A stretch of 25,623 bases of DNA from Saccoglossus kowalevskii (taxonomy: Eukaryota > Hemichordata > Enteropneusta > Harrimaniidae). Of the stretch, positions 9,436 through 19,628 are shown piece after piece. The notes below the pieces were generated by a model. That model did not search any database. It had not been told where the DNA came from and saw only the letters and a list, made by a program, of their open reading frames with translations. Positions within the stretch are counted from its first letter, which is position 1. Each line of letters starts with the position of its first letter. The stretch spans positions 863,588-889,210 of the forward strand of contig NW_003108087.1 of assembly GCF_000003605.2 (NCBI RefSeq). Direction: 5' to 3'. The translations under genes and the position numbers were made by a program.

Positions 9436-10882
9436 GACCAAATTGTTAAAACCCTATCAGGTTACAGATCAAAAAAAAGATCATGAAAGTGCCTGTTTTG
9501 ACGATGAATCTTTGTCCAGACCAACAGAAGAGGTAGCAGCAAATAACAGAAAAAGTATGTCCAGTGGTCAGCATGCTGATCTAAGACTGTTAGCAGAATC
9601 AGAACTTAGTGACGTACAGTTGACAGCAAGAGAACGTGCACAATTACCAAAGAAAGGCAGCTACTATGATGCCATTCTTCTGTCTAGTACTCATGATGAA
9701 TCTGAATTAGAAGAACTGTTATCATTGTTTGAAGGATGGCAATTGAAAGTCTGCAGCTTTGAGGGTTTCAAGACTGGTGGCAAGAATGTCTTTGAGAACT
9801 TTAAAGACGCCATGTATAGCTGCACATACATTGTGGTGGTTTTAACCAAGAATTTCTTGAAAGACAAGTGGTGTGAGAAACACATTCACACTAGTCTCAT
9901 CACTGCAATAGATGATCCTGAGAAACACAATTTTGTAGTTCCTATTGTGTATGGATTGCAGGACAAGGAAATTCCAACCGAGCTAAAGAGTGTGGCATGT
10001 CTAAAGAGATCAAATCGTTTCTACAAAGAACAGCTGGAAAAAACTATAACGACATTACAGAGAGAGATCAAGGTTGAGGAAGACGAAGAAAGGTATGCAG
10101 AAGCTGAGATGAAATTGAAGAAACAGAAATTGTTAAAATCATTAAACAAACCCCGAGATGAGCTTCTGCTGCAGCAGCAGTATAAACAGGAGAAAAAAAA
10201 GAAACAGAGCCAATATCAAAAAGATTCATCACAGTTACGCAAGCATGAACAGCTTCAGAAAAATCAGAATGGTGGGAGCAAAAAAGCCAGGGGCATTAGC
10301 TACAAAACAGAAATTAATTCACTTCATGGGATTCAATCCAGTGATAAAAGCATATGTAAGATGCAGAGGGAAAATAAAAATGATGACGTAGGGAAGCTGG
10401 CAAAAAAGTTGAAAGATGTCAGAGTTTCTGAATCTCAGCAGAATACATCAATAGCCAAACCTAGCACTATGCAGGATCAACATAGACATGAAGAGAAGGT
10501 GTCAACAAAATTTTACAACGAGAAATATGCATTGCCGCCAAAGGATTCAATGTCTGCAGTTGAAATTCCAACTATAATACACCAACATTACCACATCACA
10601 GGCCAGCATATCCAAATAGGAGATATGAATGCCATGCATGTTATGGAAGGACAGAGAGATGTTGATGCCGAAGGAGATCAATTTACTCAACCAAATGTTC
10701 AGTATGTTATTGCCGAAGAGAATCCTGTTAAGAAGGATAATACAACAAGTCCTCTGTTTGAGGATGAAGGTCACAGAAAGGATCCTTCCCAAGACGTTAT
10801 TCCAGATGAGAGCTATTTTGAGGGTGAAAAGGATGTTGATACTAAAGTCATGAAACTTTATAAGAAAGGCTCCAGTGACAAG
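7703..10882 (+). CDS. TICAM: TICAM/TRIF-like adaptor: TPR-like domain, TIR, RHIM (main coding exon)
   Basis: This exon holds 1,060 codons. Residues about 20-260 are helical and TPR/IFIT-like (for example LLNLEGVILYLKGEKNKAVD). Residues about 270-640 are acidic and Ser/Thr-rich, with an Asp tract at 563-578. Residues about 650-795 form a TIR domain: YYDAILLSS, then VLTKNFLKDKWC (713-724), then HNFVVPIVYGL. The WC-type segment is closest to TICAM1/2 TIRs. Residues about 795-870 are Lys/Gln/Glu-rich. Residues 970-978 read IQIGDMNAM, a perfect RHIM core. In vertebrates, TRIF carries TLR3/TLR4 signals to IRF3, NF-kB and RIPK1/3 in the cytosol, and its N-domain has an IFIT-like fold; the same role here is inference. 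The exon ends AAG at 10882 before GTAAGA. Reading on would add five residues and a stop at 10898-10900, probably intron. No LxIS (IRF3-type) motif is seen in it. Confidence 0.85.
9389..9436 (+). repeat. GAT trinucleotide tract coding for poly-Asp
   Basis: A nearly pure (GAT)n run with one AAT codon encodes about 15 Asp residues in the disordered linker. It is likely length-polymorphic. The antisense strand reads poly-Ser, which creates a spurious frame. Confidence 0.9.
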
Positions 10883-11240
10883 GTAAGAGCAATGTACTGA
10901 TGATGATAATAATAAATTACACTATTATACAACTGGCACCAAAAATATTTATCAACAAATTATCCGTATGTAGGTTTATTGAAACACTTAAAATTCCTCA
11001 GAAGGAATTAAAATGGTTACACTAACTGCTAAAACACATATATAAAACATACAAATTTTACAAGAATTACTGTCTAAAGCACAACAATGGTTTAAAAAAT
11101 AAATCGACAGACTACAATTACAAAAAAACTATTGATATATGTTGGTAATAATATTGAAAAAAAAATAGATGAAATAATAAAAATAAAAAAAGCAATGAAC
11201 AGTAAATCGATGGAAATGAGAAAAAAAAAAGGAGAAAAGT
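10883..11240 (+). other. Start of the large intron; no gene
   Basis: The donor AAG|GTAAGA at 10883 opens an intron of about 4.6 kb that closes at 15510. This first part is AT-rich with A-runs. It ends at the 3' end of the LINE fragment on the opposite strand. Confidence 0.55.
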
Positions 11241-11247
11241 ATTTATG

Positions 11248-12149
11248 TTAATTTGCCAGAAGATGTTGCTGTCTAAGATTCGTGTTATTTTTGATAAATT
11301 GGGCAACTGGTATTTGCACATTCAGATTGGTATCACCCATTAATTTTAAAAATTTGTTGTAGTCACTCATATTCATGAATGTGCTTAGTAGTCTCTTCAA
11401 ATAATGCTTTCCGCGATTTTTCGTAAAAGGGGCATTCAATCATGAAATGGTACTCATCTTCTACTTTGTTATTTGAACACAGTTCGCAGATTCTTTTTCC
11501 TATTTCGATTTTTGGTTTGGTGTACCTCCCTGTTTCAATTTTTAGTTCATGGTTGCTCAGACGGAACCTACTTAGACATTCACGTAGTTCGGCATTCTTT
11601 ATTTTGATCACATAATTTTCTAAAGTAAATTCATTTTTGAAATTTGTGTACGTTCTGAGTTTATTTCTTCTGTTATTGTTATTTTTGTTAACATCAGTCC
11701 TTATGTTAATTTCCCTTTTCCAGTATAATTTATATATTTTTTCAACTTCCAAACCTAATTTCTTGGTTTCTCTGTCGTTCAGTATAGTTGTTGTTTCGAT
11801 AATTTGTGGTTGGTTTATTTCAGTTAACAGTGTAGTTATGGCACTGTACCATTTGCTGTTTAATTGTTTGTTTATAATTGCTGCCTCCCTTACCAATTCA
11901 TTTGATGTATTCCTTACTCTGTTGAAGTATTTAATTAATTGTTTTTTGATGAATACGTCAAGTGGGTATTTTCCCAGTTCCCCATAAATACTCAAGATTG
12001 ATGTGTTCTTCCTGACTCCTAAAACAAAACGACAAAAGTTTAGGTGAATTTCTTCCACACTTGATTTGTATGTGCTTTCATGACCCCAGATGTCACTTCC
12101 GTAAACTAGTATGGGTCTAATTACTGGTAGTTTTTCGAAAAGGGATAGC
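11248..12149 (-). pseudogene. LINE ORF2 C-terminal fragment with CCHC-type zinc knuckle
   Basis: On the minus strand the frame reads PVIRPILVYGSDIWG, then LNFCRFVLGVRK and IYGELGKYPLDVF (conserved segment after the RT domain). It ends with a zinc knuckle, CELC, then EYHFMIEC (C-x2-C...H-x4-C). A frameshift near 11370 shifts the last part, YNKFLKLMGD to QHLLAN, into another frame ending at 11248. The upstream end is cut at about 12150 by a stop (TAG), where the LTR-element sequence begins. It is an inactive 5'-truncated non-LTR retrotransposon in the intron, antisense to the host gene. The same family as the copy at 1-2740 could not be shown, since the two pieces do not overlap. Confidence 0.82.
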
Positions 12150-12201
12150 TACGTGGGATGTCACATGCTACCGTCACGTGGGGAAGAAGCAAGTGTAGCT
12201 C

Positions 12202-12352
12202 GACGAGCCCCCAGTCAATCAGAGTGATTCAAACAATCAACAAAACAAACCAGAGTTACGTATATGCGTGAATAGAACGTACTCGTTTATTGAAGTTAGA
12301 TAGAATATATATATAAGAACATCTGGAAAAACATTAGCATATCGGGTTAACA
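12202..12352 (-). mobile_element. LTR-like segment with tRNA-Pro-type primer binding site
   Basis: On the minus strand, directly after the pol stop, the sequence TGTTAACC (from 12352) could be an LTR start. A TATATATA run (about 12307-12316) and AATAAA (about 12290) follow. It ends at TGGGGGCTCGTC (12202-12213), which is complementary to the 3' end of tRNA-Pro and so resembles a primer binding site. LTR termini are not perfect: the base run before the binding site is GATTGAC, not CA. About 50 more bases belonging to neither this segment nor the LINE lie between it and the LINE stop at about 12150. Confidence 0.45.
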
Positions 12353-12892
12353 GAAGTTTAACTTAACATCAGGATTAGCAAGAATCTCTGAATTACTTAA
12401 TTTCACTTTACTATCTCTTCTAGTTACAGAATTCTCGGTCTCTAAACTACTCTCTGCATGCTCTGTAACAGGAAAATTCTGAGCTACCATAACTTTCTGA
12501 ATGTCATCCGCAACGTGATACAATTTTAGCATATTTATGTGGCATAATTGAGTAGACTTTCGACGATCATGAGTCTTGATTATATAATTTACATCATTAA
12601 CTCTCTCAAATACTTCATATAGTCCATGGAACTGAGCCATCAATGTATTCCCTTTATCAGGCAATAACGCTAAAACTAGATCACCACGCTTAAATGAACA
12701 TTTTTGTGCCTTTCTGTCATACCTGTGCTTCATACTATTTTGAGAAGACTTTAAGTTCGCTCTCGCCATTTTACATGCTTCGTCCAACCGCCTTCTGAAG
12801 GTCAATACATACCGACATATACTCAACCTAGGCAAATTGTCATCGAGCCAATGCTCTTTCACTACTTTCAAAGGACCTCGGACCACATGTCA
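12347..12892 (-). pseudogene. Ty3/Gypsy pol fragment: integrase C-terminus
   Basis: The minus-strand frame of about 180 residues contains RGPLKVVKEHWL, the helical ARANLKSSQNSMKHRYDRKAQ, then FKRGDLVLALLP and FHGLYEVFERVND. This is the C-terminal integrase region with a GPY/F-type module of Ty3/Gypsy retrotransposons; the usual GPY is GLY here. It ends at a stop at 12347 and opens after an in-frame TGA near 12890, so RT, RNase H and the catalytic integrase core are absent. It lies antisense in the host intron, next to the LTR-like piece on its 3' side. Confidence 0.82.
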
Positions 12893-13254
12893 GAAAATCA
12901 AATTCAAACTAAATTTAGTGATTGTAATAATAGTGAAAATAATTATTTTTTTCAAAAATGTGAATTGTTATGATACAAATGTTTTGCTTGTGCATGAATT
13001 ATTAGAATACTTAGTTCTCTGGAACTCTTAGTTTTGCTTTCTTTCTCAGAATTTTGGAAAATTGTGTAGGTGAAGTCCATGCTGTTTTTATTTTGTATGT
13101 TCCTAGCATTTGTATGTACCTCCCTGTGATTCGTCGACATACGCCTGGTAATTTTCTGTCTGTAGTTCATGTTAACTGCCTGTGCAGTTCGTGTTTATCG
13201 TACATTGATGCACTTGCTTGGCATTTGTTTTTGAAAATGGATGATTTTTAGTCC
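12893..13254. other. Intron DNA, nothing recognised
   Basis: AT-rich with short frames only. No domain, RNA gene or repeat was recognised. Confidence 0.45.
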
Positions 13255-13560
13255 CTGTCGGACGTAGTCAGAAATGGGTTTTGGTTTTGGTTTGTCCATA
13301 TGTGCGTTCATCTGTCCATCCATCTGTCCGTGTGTCTGTCATCATTTCTCAAAGACAAGTCATAATGAAAGACATGTCCACATCAATTTATTTTTGATTT
13401 TGTTAACCTTTGACCGACTGGCAACATTTGGACTCATCATCAAATGTTTCTTGGACATGCTTTGACCGATTCCATTCAAACTTGGCATTGACATCAGTCA
13501 CACTGAAGGGACAACCAAATCAAAGTTTATATTTGCATACAGACTTAAATATGTGCTGTA
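13255..13560 (+). repeat. Interspersed repeat with GTCCGT-rich head
   Basis: The segment opens with AGTCCCTGTCGGACGTAGTC and has repeated CATCTGTCC units. It then carries the phrase GACCGATTCCATTCAAACTTGG, which recurs in variant form near 22,495 and 22,670 (ATTTCATTCAAAC, GATCAAAGTTGG). This marks a dispersed family shared with the 22.4-23.2 kb repeat. No coding capacity is visible. Confidence 0.45.
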
Positions 13561-15510
13561 ATTTACATACGTAGTTATTACTTTTTGGTTGAATATTAAA
13601 AGACATGATGTAAACAATTCAGGATAGTTCTCCCTCTCAATTTATTTGATGCATTGCCACGAGTCTTGTAACAAACTGATTATCCCATAAGTTGATAGAA
13701 AAAACATCTGTCAGGTACTTGTATCATACACAGATCAGCTAAGGTGGAATTTGTCTAACACAAGGAATGCATGTTAGTGTACTTAACACGCATAATTAAC
13801 TGCTGCTACTTCTTATTCATCAATGCCGTAGGATAGTGTTTCTATCGTCACAGTATTTAACAAGAAACTAATTCATATAGACAATTATAATGTACCTCTG
13901 TAATTTGAGATAATCTTTTTGACCTCCATGTTTCCCAGGTATGGATGAAGGTCATGTGACTAGTTTGGCTGGAACATCACATAGTTTGTTAATGCTAAAA
14001 GTTACAGTACCACAGCGGAATGAATACACTGCATAAAATTTGTCAAATCATGCTTAATTTAGTCTTGAATATTGGCAGCTTGCTGTAGATAATTGTTGTG
14101 TAGAGACATCCCAAAGAGACATCGAGAATTGTCTCATCCCTCATCAAATGTCAAGGTTGATACACAAGGTAGGAGATGACAAACCTGCACAGTGAAAAGA
14201 CAAATTTCAATATCATCCTGGGTAATGTATTGTAACCATCTAGGTTAAGTGTGAAACTTCAGTGGCTATTAGATAGGTGGAAGATTAGTTCTTGTATTGG
14301 TTTAGCAGAATAAAATGTCAACTATGTGAATATTCTGTTTGAAAGTGTTTAGTGGCTGAAAGTTTTTGTTCAAATGATTATTGTAATTTTGGTCTAAAAT
14401 GAGTGTTTTGATAAAAAAATTTTTATCGTTTCTGCCTTTCTTGCAGCAATTTATTCTAGCTGAAGGGCATGGTTTTATATAGTGAGCATTATTGTGAAAT
14501 AAATTGGCCATAGAGGGTGCATTTCAGCTATTTTGCCAGCAGAAACTAACATTAGAAGCGTTATTTGTTTGCGTGTCTCCTAAGCATCTTAACGCATTCT
14601 ATTCATTTGGCATACAGCAATACTGTTTCATAAACATGCATTACAGCCAGTTTATCAGCTGTGATTAAAACAAATAATATTTTGTTTACACCCCATTTAT
14701 AACAATACTAACTATCAATATATACTGTGTGGTCACACTGCTCATTTAATAACCAATAGTTACAAATAAAAATATCATTGTTATACATATTAACAAAGCA
14801 CTACATTTTGAAAAAAGAAATACTATTTATAGAAAAGATTTACCTCGCACTAAAAACCAGAGATAAAAAACCTATTTTTGTGGAGCTTAAAAACTCACAT
14901 TAGGTTATTTTTACAGTTGGTTAACTATGCTATTCAAAGCAAGATTAAACAAGAAAAAAAAAATGTTGATGTTGTTGCCTAATATCACTGCATAGACTGA
15001 TTTCTCCAGCCTGTTATAGTGCCCTCTAGTGACAACAAAAACAATAATTTCTCCCTATGCCATGTACTGTTAGAAATTTCATTATTTTTTGGAACCATCA
15101 ATGTATTTATGGTTATAAACTAAATTGTTGAATAGTTCAACAGCACTCTTCATGTATCTCAACAGTAAATCGGCAAGCAGTAGTGACAGTTCAGTGAAAA
15201 CAATGAATTCTGTGAGAGAAATAAAAATGGCAAAATTATCAAATATGATTTAAAACAAAACGCATATTGGTGAATGCATATATAGCATGAACACTCAGAT
15301 TGATCATATTTCAAAATGTTTCACAAAAATTATTTGTCTAGTTATTAAACAAGCTTTGTTCTAGCATTTTAGAAATAGACTAGTTGGTGATGTCATGTCA
15401 ATTAAATTTGCCACTGCTATTGCATGATACACACCGGTATACAATATTTAAATTTATTTGCATTTTAATTAATTACACTCTTAATTATACTTTGTTTTAT
15501 CCACTTTCAG
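13561..15510 (+). other. Remainder of the large intron
   Basis: No reading frame, RNA gene or clear transposon was recognised in these 1.9 kb. The intron ends with the pyrimidine tract and CAG at 15510. Confidence 0.45.
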
Positions 15511-15589
15511 GGAGCTGACCATATTGTGGAAGACAGTCCTAGCCGGAATCATCCAAGTCTGACATCTTCAAAATCTTGCCCAAGCATAG
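15511..15589 (+). CDS. TICAM: TICAM-like gene, second coding exon
   Basis: The acceptor CCACTTTCAG ends at 15510 and the donor ATAG|GTTAGT starts at 15590. The upstream exon ends on a complete codon, and this exon is open in the matching frame: GADHIVEDSPSRNHPSLTSS then KSCPSI, with one base left over. It lengthens the C-terminal tail beyond the RHIM with a Ser/Pro-rich segment of no known domain. The support is the splice consensus at both ends plus frame continuity; no transcript evidence is available here. Confidence 0.65.
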
Positions 15590-15984
15590 GTTAGTATGGT
15601 CATTGCTAGCCTGTGATTTTATGGTTTTGCTTGAGAGCTTCTGTTCTGATGTGCTCCCCTCGGCCATTTGCTGATCCATGCAAAAATATTGAAAAAATTG
15701 CCCTGGCTTCAACACCCAGAAACCCATCTAATTTACAATCACTATGTTTTCACACTGTGATGTAAATCCATAAATATCATGACTTTTATTGTGTATGCGA
15801 TTATTTGGAATGCCTGTGAAACCAGAACATTGTTGTCAAAAATGCGGTTATTTTCGAATTTCAATGACTAGGTTGTGACACTGTGCCCAGAAATGTGTGT
15901 GAACATAAATTATGTTGTCCGCGAATGCCACAATTTGTAAATAAAAACTGAACTTTCTGGGCCAGTTTTATAATATTTATACAG

Positions 15985-16059
15985 ATGGCAGAGGTGGAGA
16001 GTGTCTAAGTCAAAATCATGAAAAAGGCCCCAAACCTAAGCCATATGACACAGAACTAG
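15985..16059 (+). CDS. TICAM: TICAM-like gene, third coding exon (3' end uncertain)
   Basis: The acceptor TTTATACAG ends at 15984. The single base from the previous exon plus AT gives Asp, and the frame stays open: DGRGGECLSQNHEKG then PKPKPYDTEL. Three ends are possible. A donor TAG|GTGATA after 16059 and a donor TCT|GTAAGA after 16080 leave the same phase and both fit the exon at 18908. Without splicing, the frame runs to TAA at 16161-16163, followed 36 bases later by AATAAA, which would make this a terminal exon. Both donors have one weak position, so I cannot choose; the first is given. The tail is basic and Pro-rich with no known domain. Confidence 0.55.
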
Positions 16060-16198
16060 GTGATAGCTTGTATTTACTCTGTAAGAGTTCTGTTTCTCGC
16101 CATTCTTTGAGTTCGTGCTTCGGATTAAGCGGTTCAGCATATTTGAGCTATGGATGCATTTAAACATTATTTTTCTAATCTAGTATGCATTGTATGAG

Positions 16199-16271
16199 AA
16201 TAAAAAAACAATGATTAACTCAATGCTGTTCACACAAATTTAATGTTAACAAAACTATTAAACACAATAAA
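16199..16271 (+). terminator. Polyadenylation signals for a possible short isoform
   Basis: AATAAA lies at 16199-16204 and again at 16266-16271, just after the TAA at 16161 that closes the third exon if it is not spliced. In this AT-rich DNA such hexamers are common, so use is not proven. Confidence 0.35.
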
Positions 16272-18140
16272 CAGTTTTATTGTAAAAATTAAACTTCTGT
16301 AGCTCCAAATTCTTAAAACTGCTATATTGGCAAGTCGTATGCAAGCACACGTGAATCAAGGTTTCCCTATTGTTGCATCTGTTGTGATTGAGTGAATTTT
16401 GACCAGTTTTATCTCCATTTGATATACATGCTATGGGTAGCGGTTGTCACATTGTTTGTATTGAATCCCAGGCAAGGTCACCAGTGTTGAACTACTCACT
16501 ACGGAGGATCATAATGATAACATTTCTGTGCACATTTTATTTCATAGATTCTCGAAATCCGAATAAAAGCACGAAAAACAGGTGTAAACCTCAGTGATAT
16601 GGAGCAAATACAAATCTTTGAGATTGGATAATTGGTACAGAGAATGATGTCATGGCCACGTTTTGTCATCTTGATGAATATTTTTATTATTAATGGATTA
16701 GAACAATTTTTTTAGGGTTATGGTTATCATGCTGCATGCATTTGAATCTCAGTGTTGTTGATATGGAATCGATGTGAATTACAAATTTCATTGTGCAATG
16801 AAATTAAATGTTATACAATAGTAGCATATGAATAAAACCAATCTGTGTAAAGCTGCATATGAATACAACCATGCTTTCTAAATTGTTATTAATGAATCCA
16901 AACATTGTTGCAATATTTGAAAAAAAATTGAGACTTTAATGTGAGTTTCCTTCCCACAATGCATTGTATGTTATTTGTATTTTGATGCAAACAAAATTCT
17001 AAAAAGACAGTATCATCATAACCATACTTGTGCATGTCCTGATTCTAGTTTTTACATAGAGACTAAATGTAAAGTGTTGCTATACAATACAGGTGCACCA
17101 AGTTAAATAACTAAAAAAAAGTATGATTAAATCTTTGAATTTGAAACTGAGAACATGCAGCAAATGCGGTCTATGAATATAGATAAATACTAGGTGCTTG
17201 TATTGAACTTATTATCAGGCAAATATAAATTTCATACAAACTTGTATGAAAGAAGTGTATTTCAATATTTGTTCATTATTTGTTGATCTCTGTGAGCCAG
17301 TTTAAATTAATTTAACCAATTTTTCCAGCTTGAATTTAGGTAAATTTGTTCACATGTTCTGTAATTTTCACTGAATTCAATTGTAATTTTGGAACAAAAC
17401 AAATAAAATGTGACATTGCTTTAGTTTTATATTCAACAAATTTTAATTTTCACATCATTTTATGTGAAAAATAGCAGACTATATAAACAAAACTATTTTG
17501 TGAATGGTGATTGAAATTGAATTTGGCGCTCAAAAGGTTAAGAACAGATTTTTATCTATTATCGTAGATAAAATATTACAATAGTATTAAGTCTCTAATT
17601 GCTGATGGGTTATTAAACAGTTCACAAGAAAAAACAAAATGAATAAAAACAGTAAAAGAAGGCTTTCTTATTAATGAATTAAAAGTCATATTCAACTCCA
17701 TGTCATTATCTCGTAACTGTTGGGTTTTTCTTAGATTATGGACTTGACATGTATTTTGTTTCAATGCAGTTATGTAGATTTGTACCACACAATTTCAAAA
17801 TTCTTTCAAATTTCAATGATTTCAAATTTCATTGTGTCTAAATGCTGCCGATTATCTTGGCTTCAAATTTGAAAATGCTTTTATATAATGTTCCAAACAC
17901 ACTTATGAGTATTGTTCCAAAGATTCACAAGAAGGCAGAATCTACGTGAACCCTTGTGTTTTTCTAATAATATGTGTAAAATAAGACCACCAAATATGTC
18001 ACATAATAATCCCATAATCTGAATATACCCTCAGAGTACAGTGTTCTATACAAAATCAATGCGTTACTTTAACAATTAAAAATCTGTATATAATATGCAT
18101 AGTGAATGACCATGTTTTAGGAGTCCTTTTATATAGTCCT
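16272..18140 (+). other. Intron or 3' flank, nothing recognised
   Basis: AT-rich DNA without domain-bearing frames. A short phrase GGCAAGGTCACCAG at about 16473 recurs near 19484, showing a small dispersed repeat. AGCATATGAATA-type repeats lie at about 16825-16865. Confidence 0.4.
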
Positions 18141-18143
18141 TTT

Positions 18144-18790
18144 TTAGCTCTGCTGTCGACTTTGTTGAGCAGAGCTTATCATATGAGTGATTGTCCGTCG
18201 TCCATCGGCGTCTGTCGTCATCCGTGTCAGCTTTTTCGACTTCTTCTTGAAAACTACAAGCCTGAATGCTTTCATACTTGGTGTATATGTACCTTTGGTA
18301 GACCTCTCTTAGATTTGTTCATTTCATGATGTTTCCTTTAATTCTCTAATTTTGGTGAATATTTTTGGTAAAAAGTGATACTTTCGACTTCTTGTTAAAA
18401 ACTGCAAGTCCAATTACTTTGATATTACATATATAGGTACTACATGTGGACCTCTCTCAGATTTGTTCATTTTGTGATATCTTTAATTCTCTAACTTTGA
18501 TGAACATTTTTGTGATATTTTCAACTTTTTGTTGAAAACTACAAGTCTGGTTTATATTATATATACATGTATAGGTACTACAGGTAGACCTCTCTCAGAT
18601 TTGTTCATTTCGTGATGATATCTTCAATTCTCTAATTTTAATGAATATTTTTATCTTTTTTGGTAAAAAGTGATATTTTTGACTTCTTGTTAAAAACTGC
18701 AAGTCTGATTGCTTTAATACTATACATACTGTTCATTTTCTAATGATATCTTCTGTTTTTAATTGAAATGTGAATTGCTAATAGCGGACA
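18144..18790 (+). repeat. Interspersed repeat, copy 1: hairpin head plus about 140-bp subrepeats
   Basis: It starts with TTTAGCTCTGCTGTCGAC and the complementary TTGAGCAGAGCTTA, a small hairpin. GTCCGTCGTCCATCGG follows, then about three subrepeats. Each contains GACCTCTC, AGATTTGTTCATTT, AATTCTCTAA and TTTTCGACTTCTTG-like blocks; GACCTCTC begins at 18301, 18449 and 18587. The same structure is seen at 19629-20290. Confidence 0.75.
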
Positions 18791-18907
18791 AACGGTTCAT
18801 TCGATAAATGAAAATTCACAGGAATTTGTTTCAGCTATTAGAACAGAATGATAGAGCTTTTATAATAATAATAATTTAAAAACGCACTTTAAAAACAAAG
18901 ATTTCAG

Positions 18908-18984
18908 TGTTTGAAGATGTAGATTCTCAGGAGGCAAAAGGACTGTTGACTTCTCTCTTCACTGGACACCAACTTACTATTTAA
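18908..18984 (+). CDS. TICAM: TICAM-like gene, candidate last coding exon
   Basis: After ATTTCAG (ending 18907) the frame reads, with one base from the preceding exon, (V/L)FEDVDSQEAKG then LLTSLFTGHQLTI and stops with TAA at 18982-18984. The phase matches both candidate donors of the third exon (16059 or 16080), giving proteins of 1,136 or 1,143 residues. The composition looks coding, but the acceptor has a poor pyrimidine tract, so confidence is moderate. The exon sits in a 0.8-kb island between two copies of one interspersed repeat. No domain is recognised in this 25-residue tail. Confidence 0.5.
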
Positions 18985-19250
18985 GTTGATTTGCATACAA
19001 AGCAGAGCTTGCAATATGATAGTTTTTCCAAGACGGTGTTTTTTTTACTTTTCAAATAATACAGTAGTCACACAATGAATATAATAAGGCAGTTCATATT
19101 TGTCTCAGTGAATCATTAATTTTTGACAGACACCTGTACAAAATACTTGGGCAAAAGCCAGCTAAGATTTTCTGGTAGCTTGCATGATTTATGAGTCCAT
19201 TCATGTCTAAATGCAGCACTTTTATTCTGAGATACGGCATTTGTTTTTAT

Positions 19251-19279
19251 AATAAAAAATCTGAATTATTTTGAATAAA
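19251..19279 (+). terminator. Polyadenylation signals after the last candidate exon
   Basis: AATAAA occurs at 19251-19256 and 19274-19279, about 270-290 bases after the TAA at 18982. They are the first exact hexamers noticed there and fit the end of the long transcript. Confidence 0.4.
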
Positions 19280-19628
19280 GCTGGAAACTATGTTCCTCAA
19301 AATAATTAAACAAATTAGGCACCAATGTTTTTGTAAGATATTTACATCTATCAAGGACATTCGGTAAACTGCTTTCCCACTGTTGCTTCAACCCCAAAAC
19401 TTGTTTGTATTCAAAATTAATTAAGACAATGCATATTCATATTGAAACAAACTATGATATGGGAATAATATTATATAACAAAGGGCAAGGTCACCAGAGT
19501 TCAACTATGTTTTCCATTTAATTTTAGCAGATTTACCATCCCACTAGACAACACAACACTTGAACATATGAAAGAAAAACACTCTTAAAAATACACTTGC
19601 AGTTTTAACAATTTTGCCTGGTACACTT

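Noticed and set aside
10883-10900. Continuation of the main exon frame to a TGA at 10898
   Set aside because: A strong donor (AAG|GTAAGA) precedes it and phase-matched downstream exons exist, so these last codons are more likely intron. An unspliced short form cannot be fully excluded.
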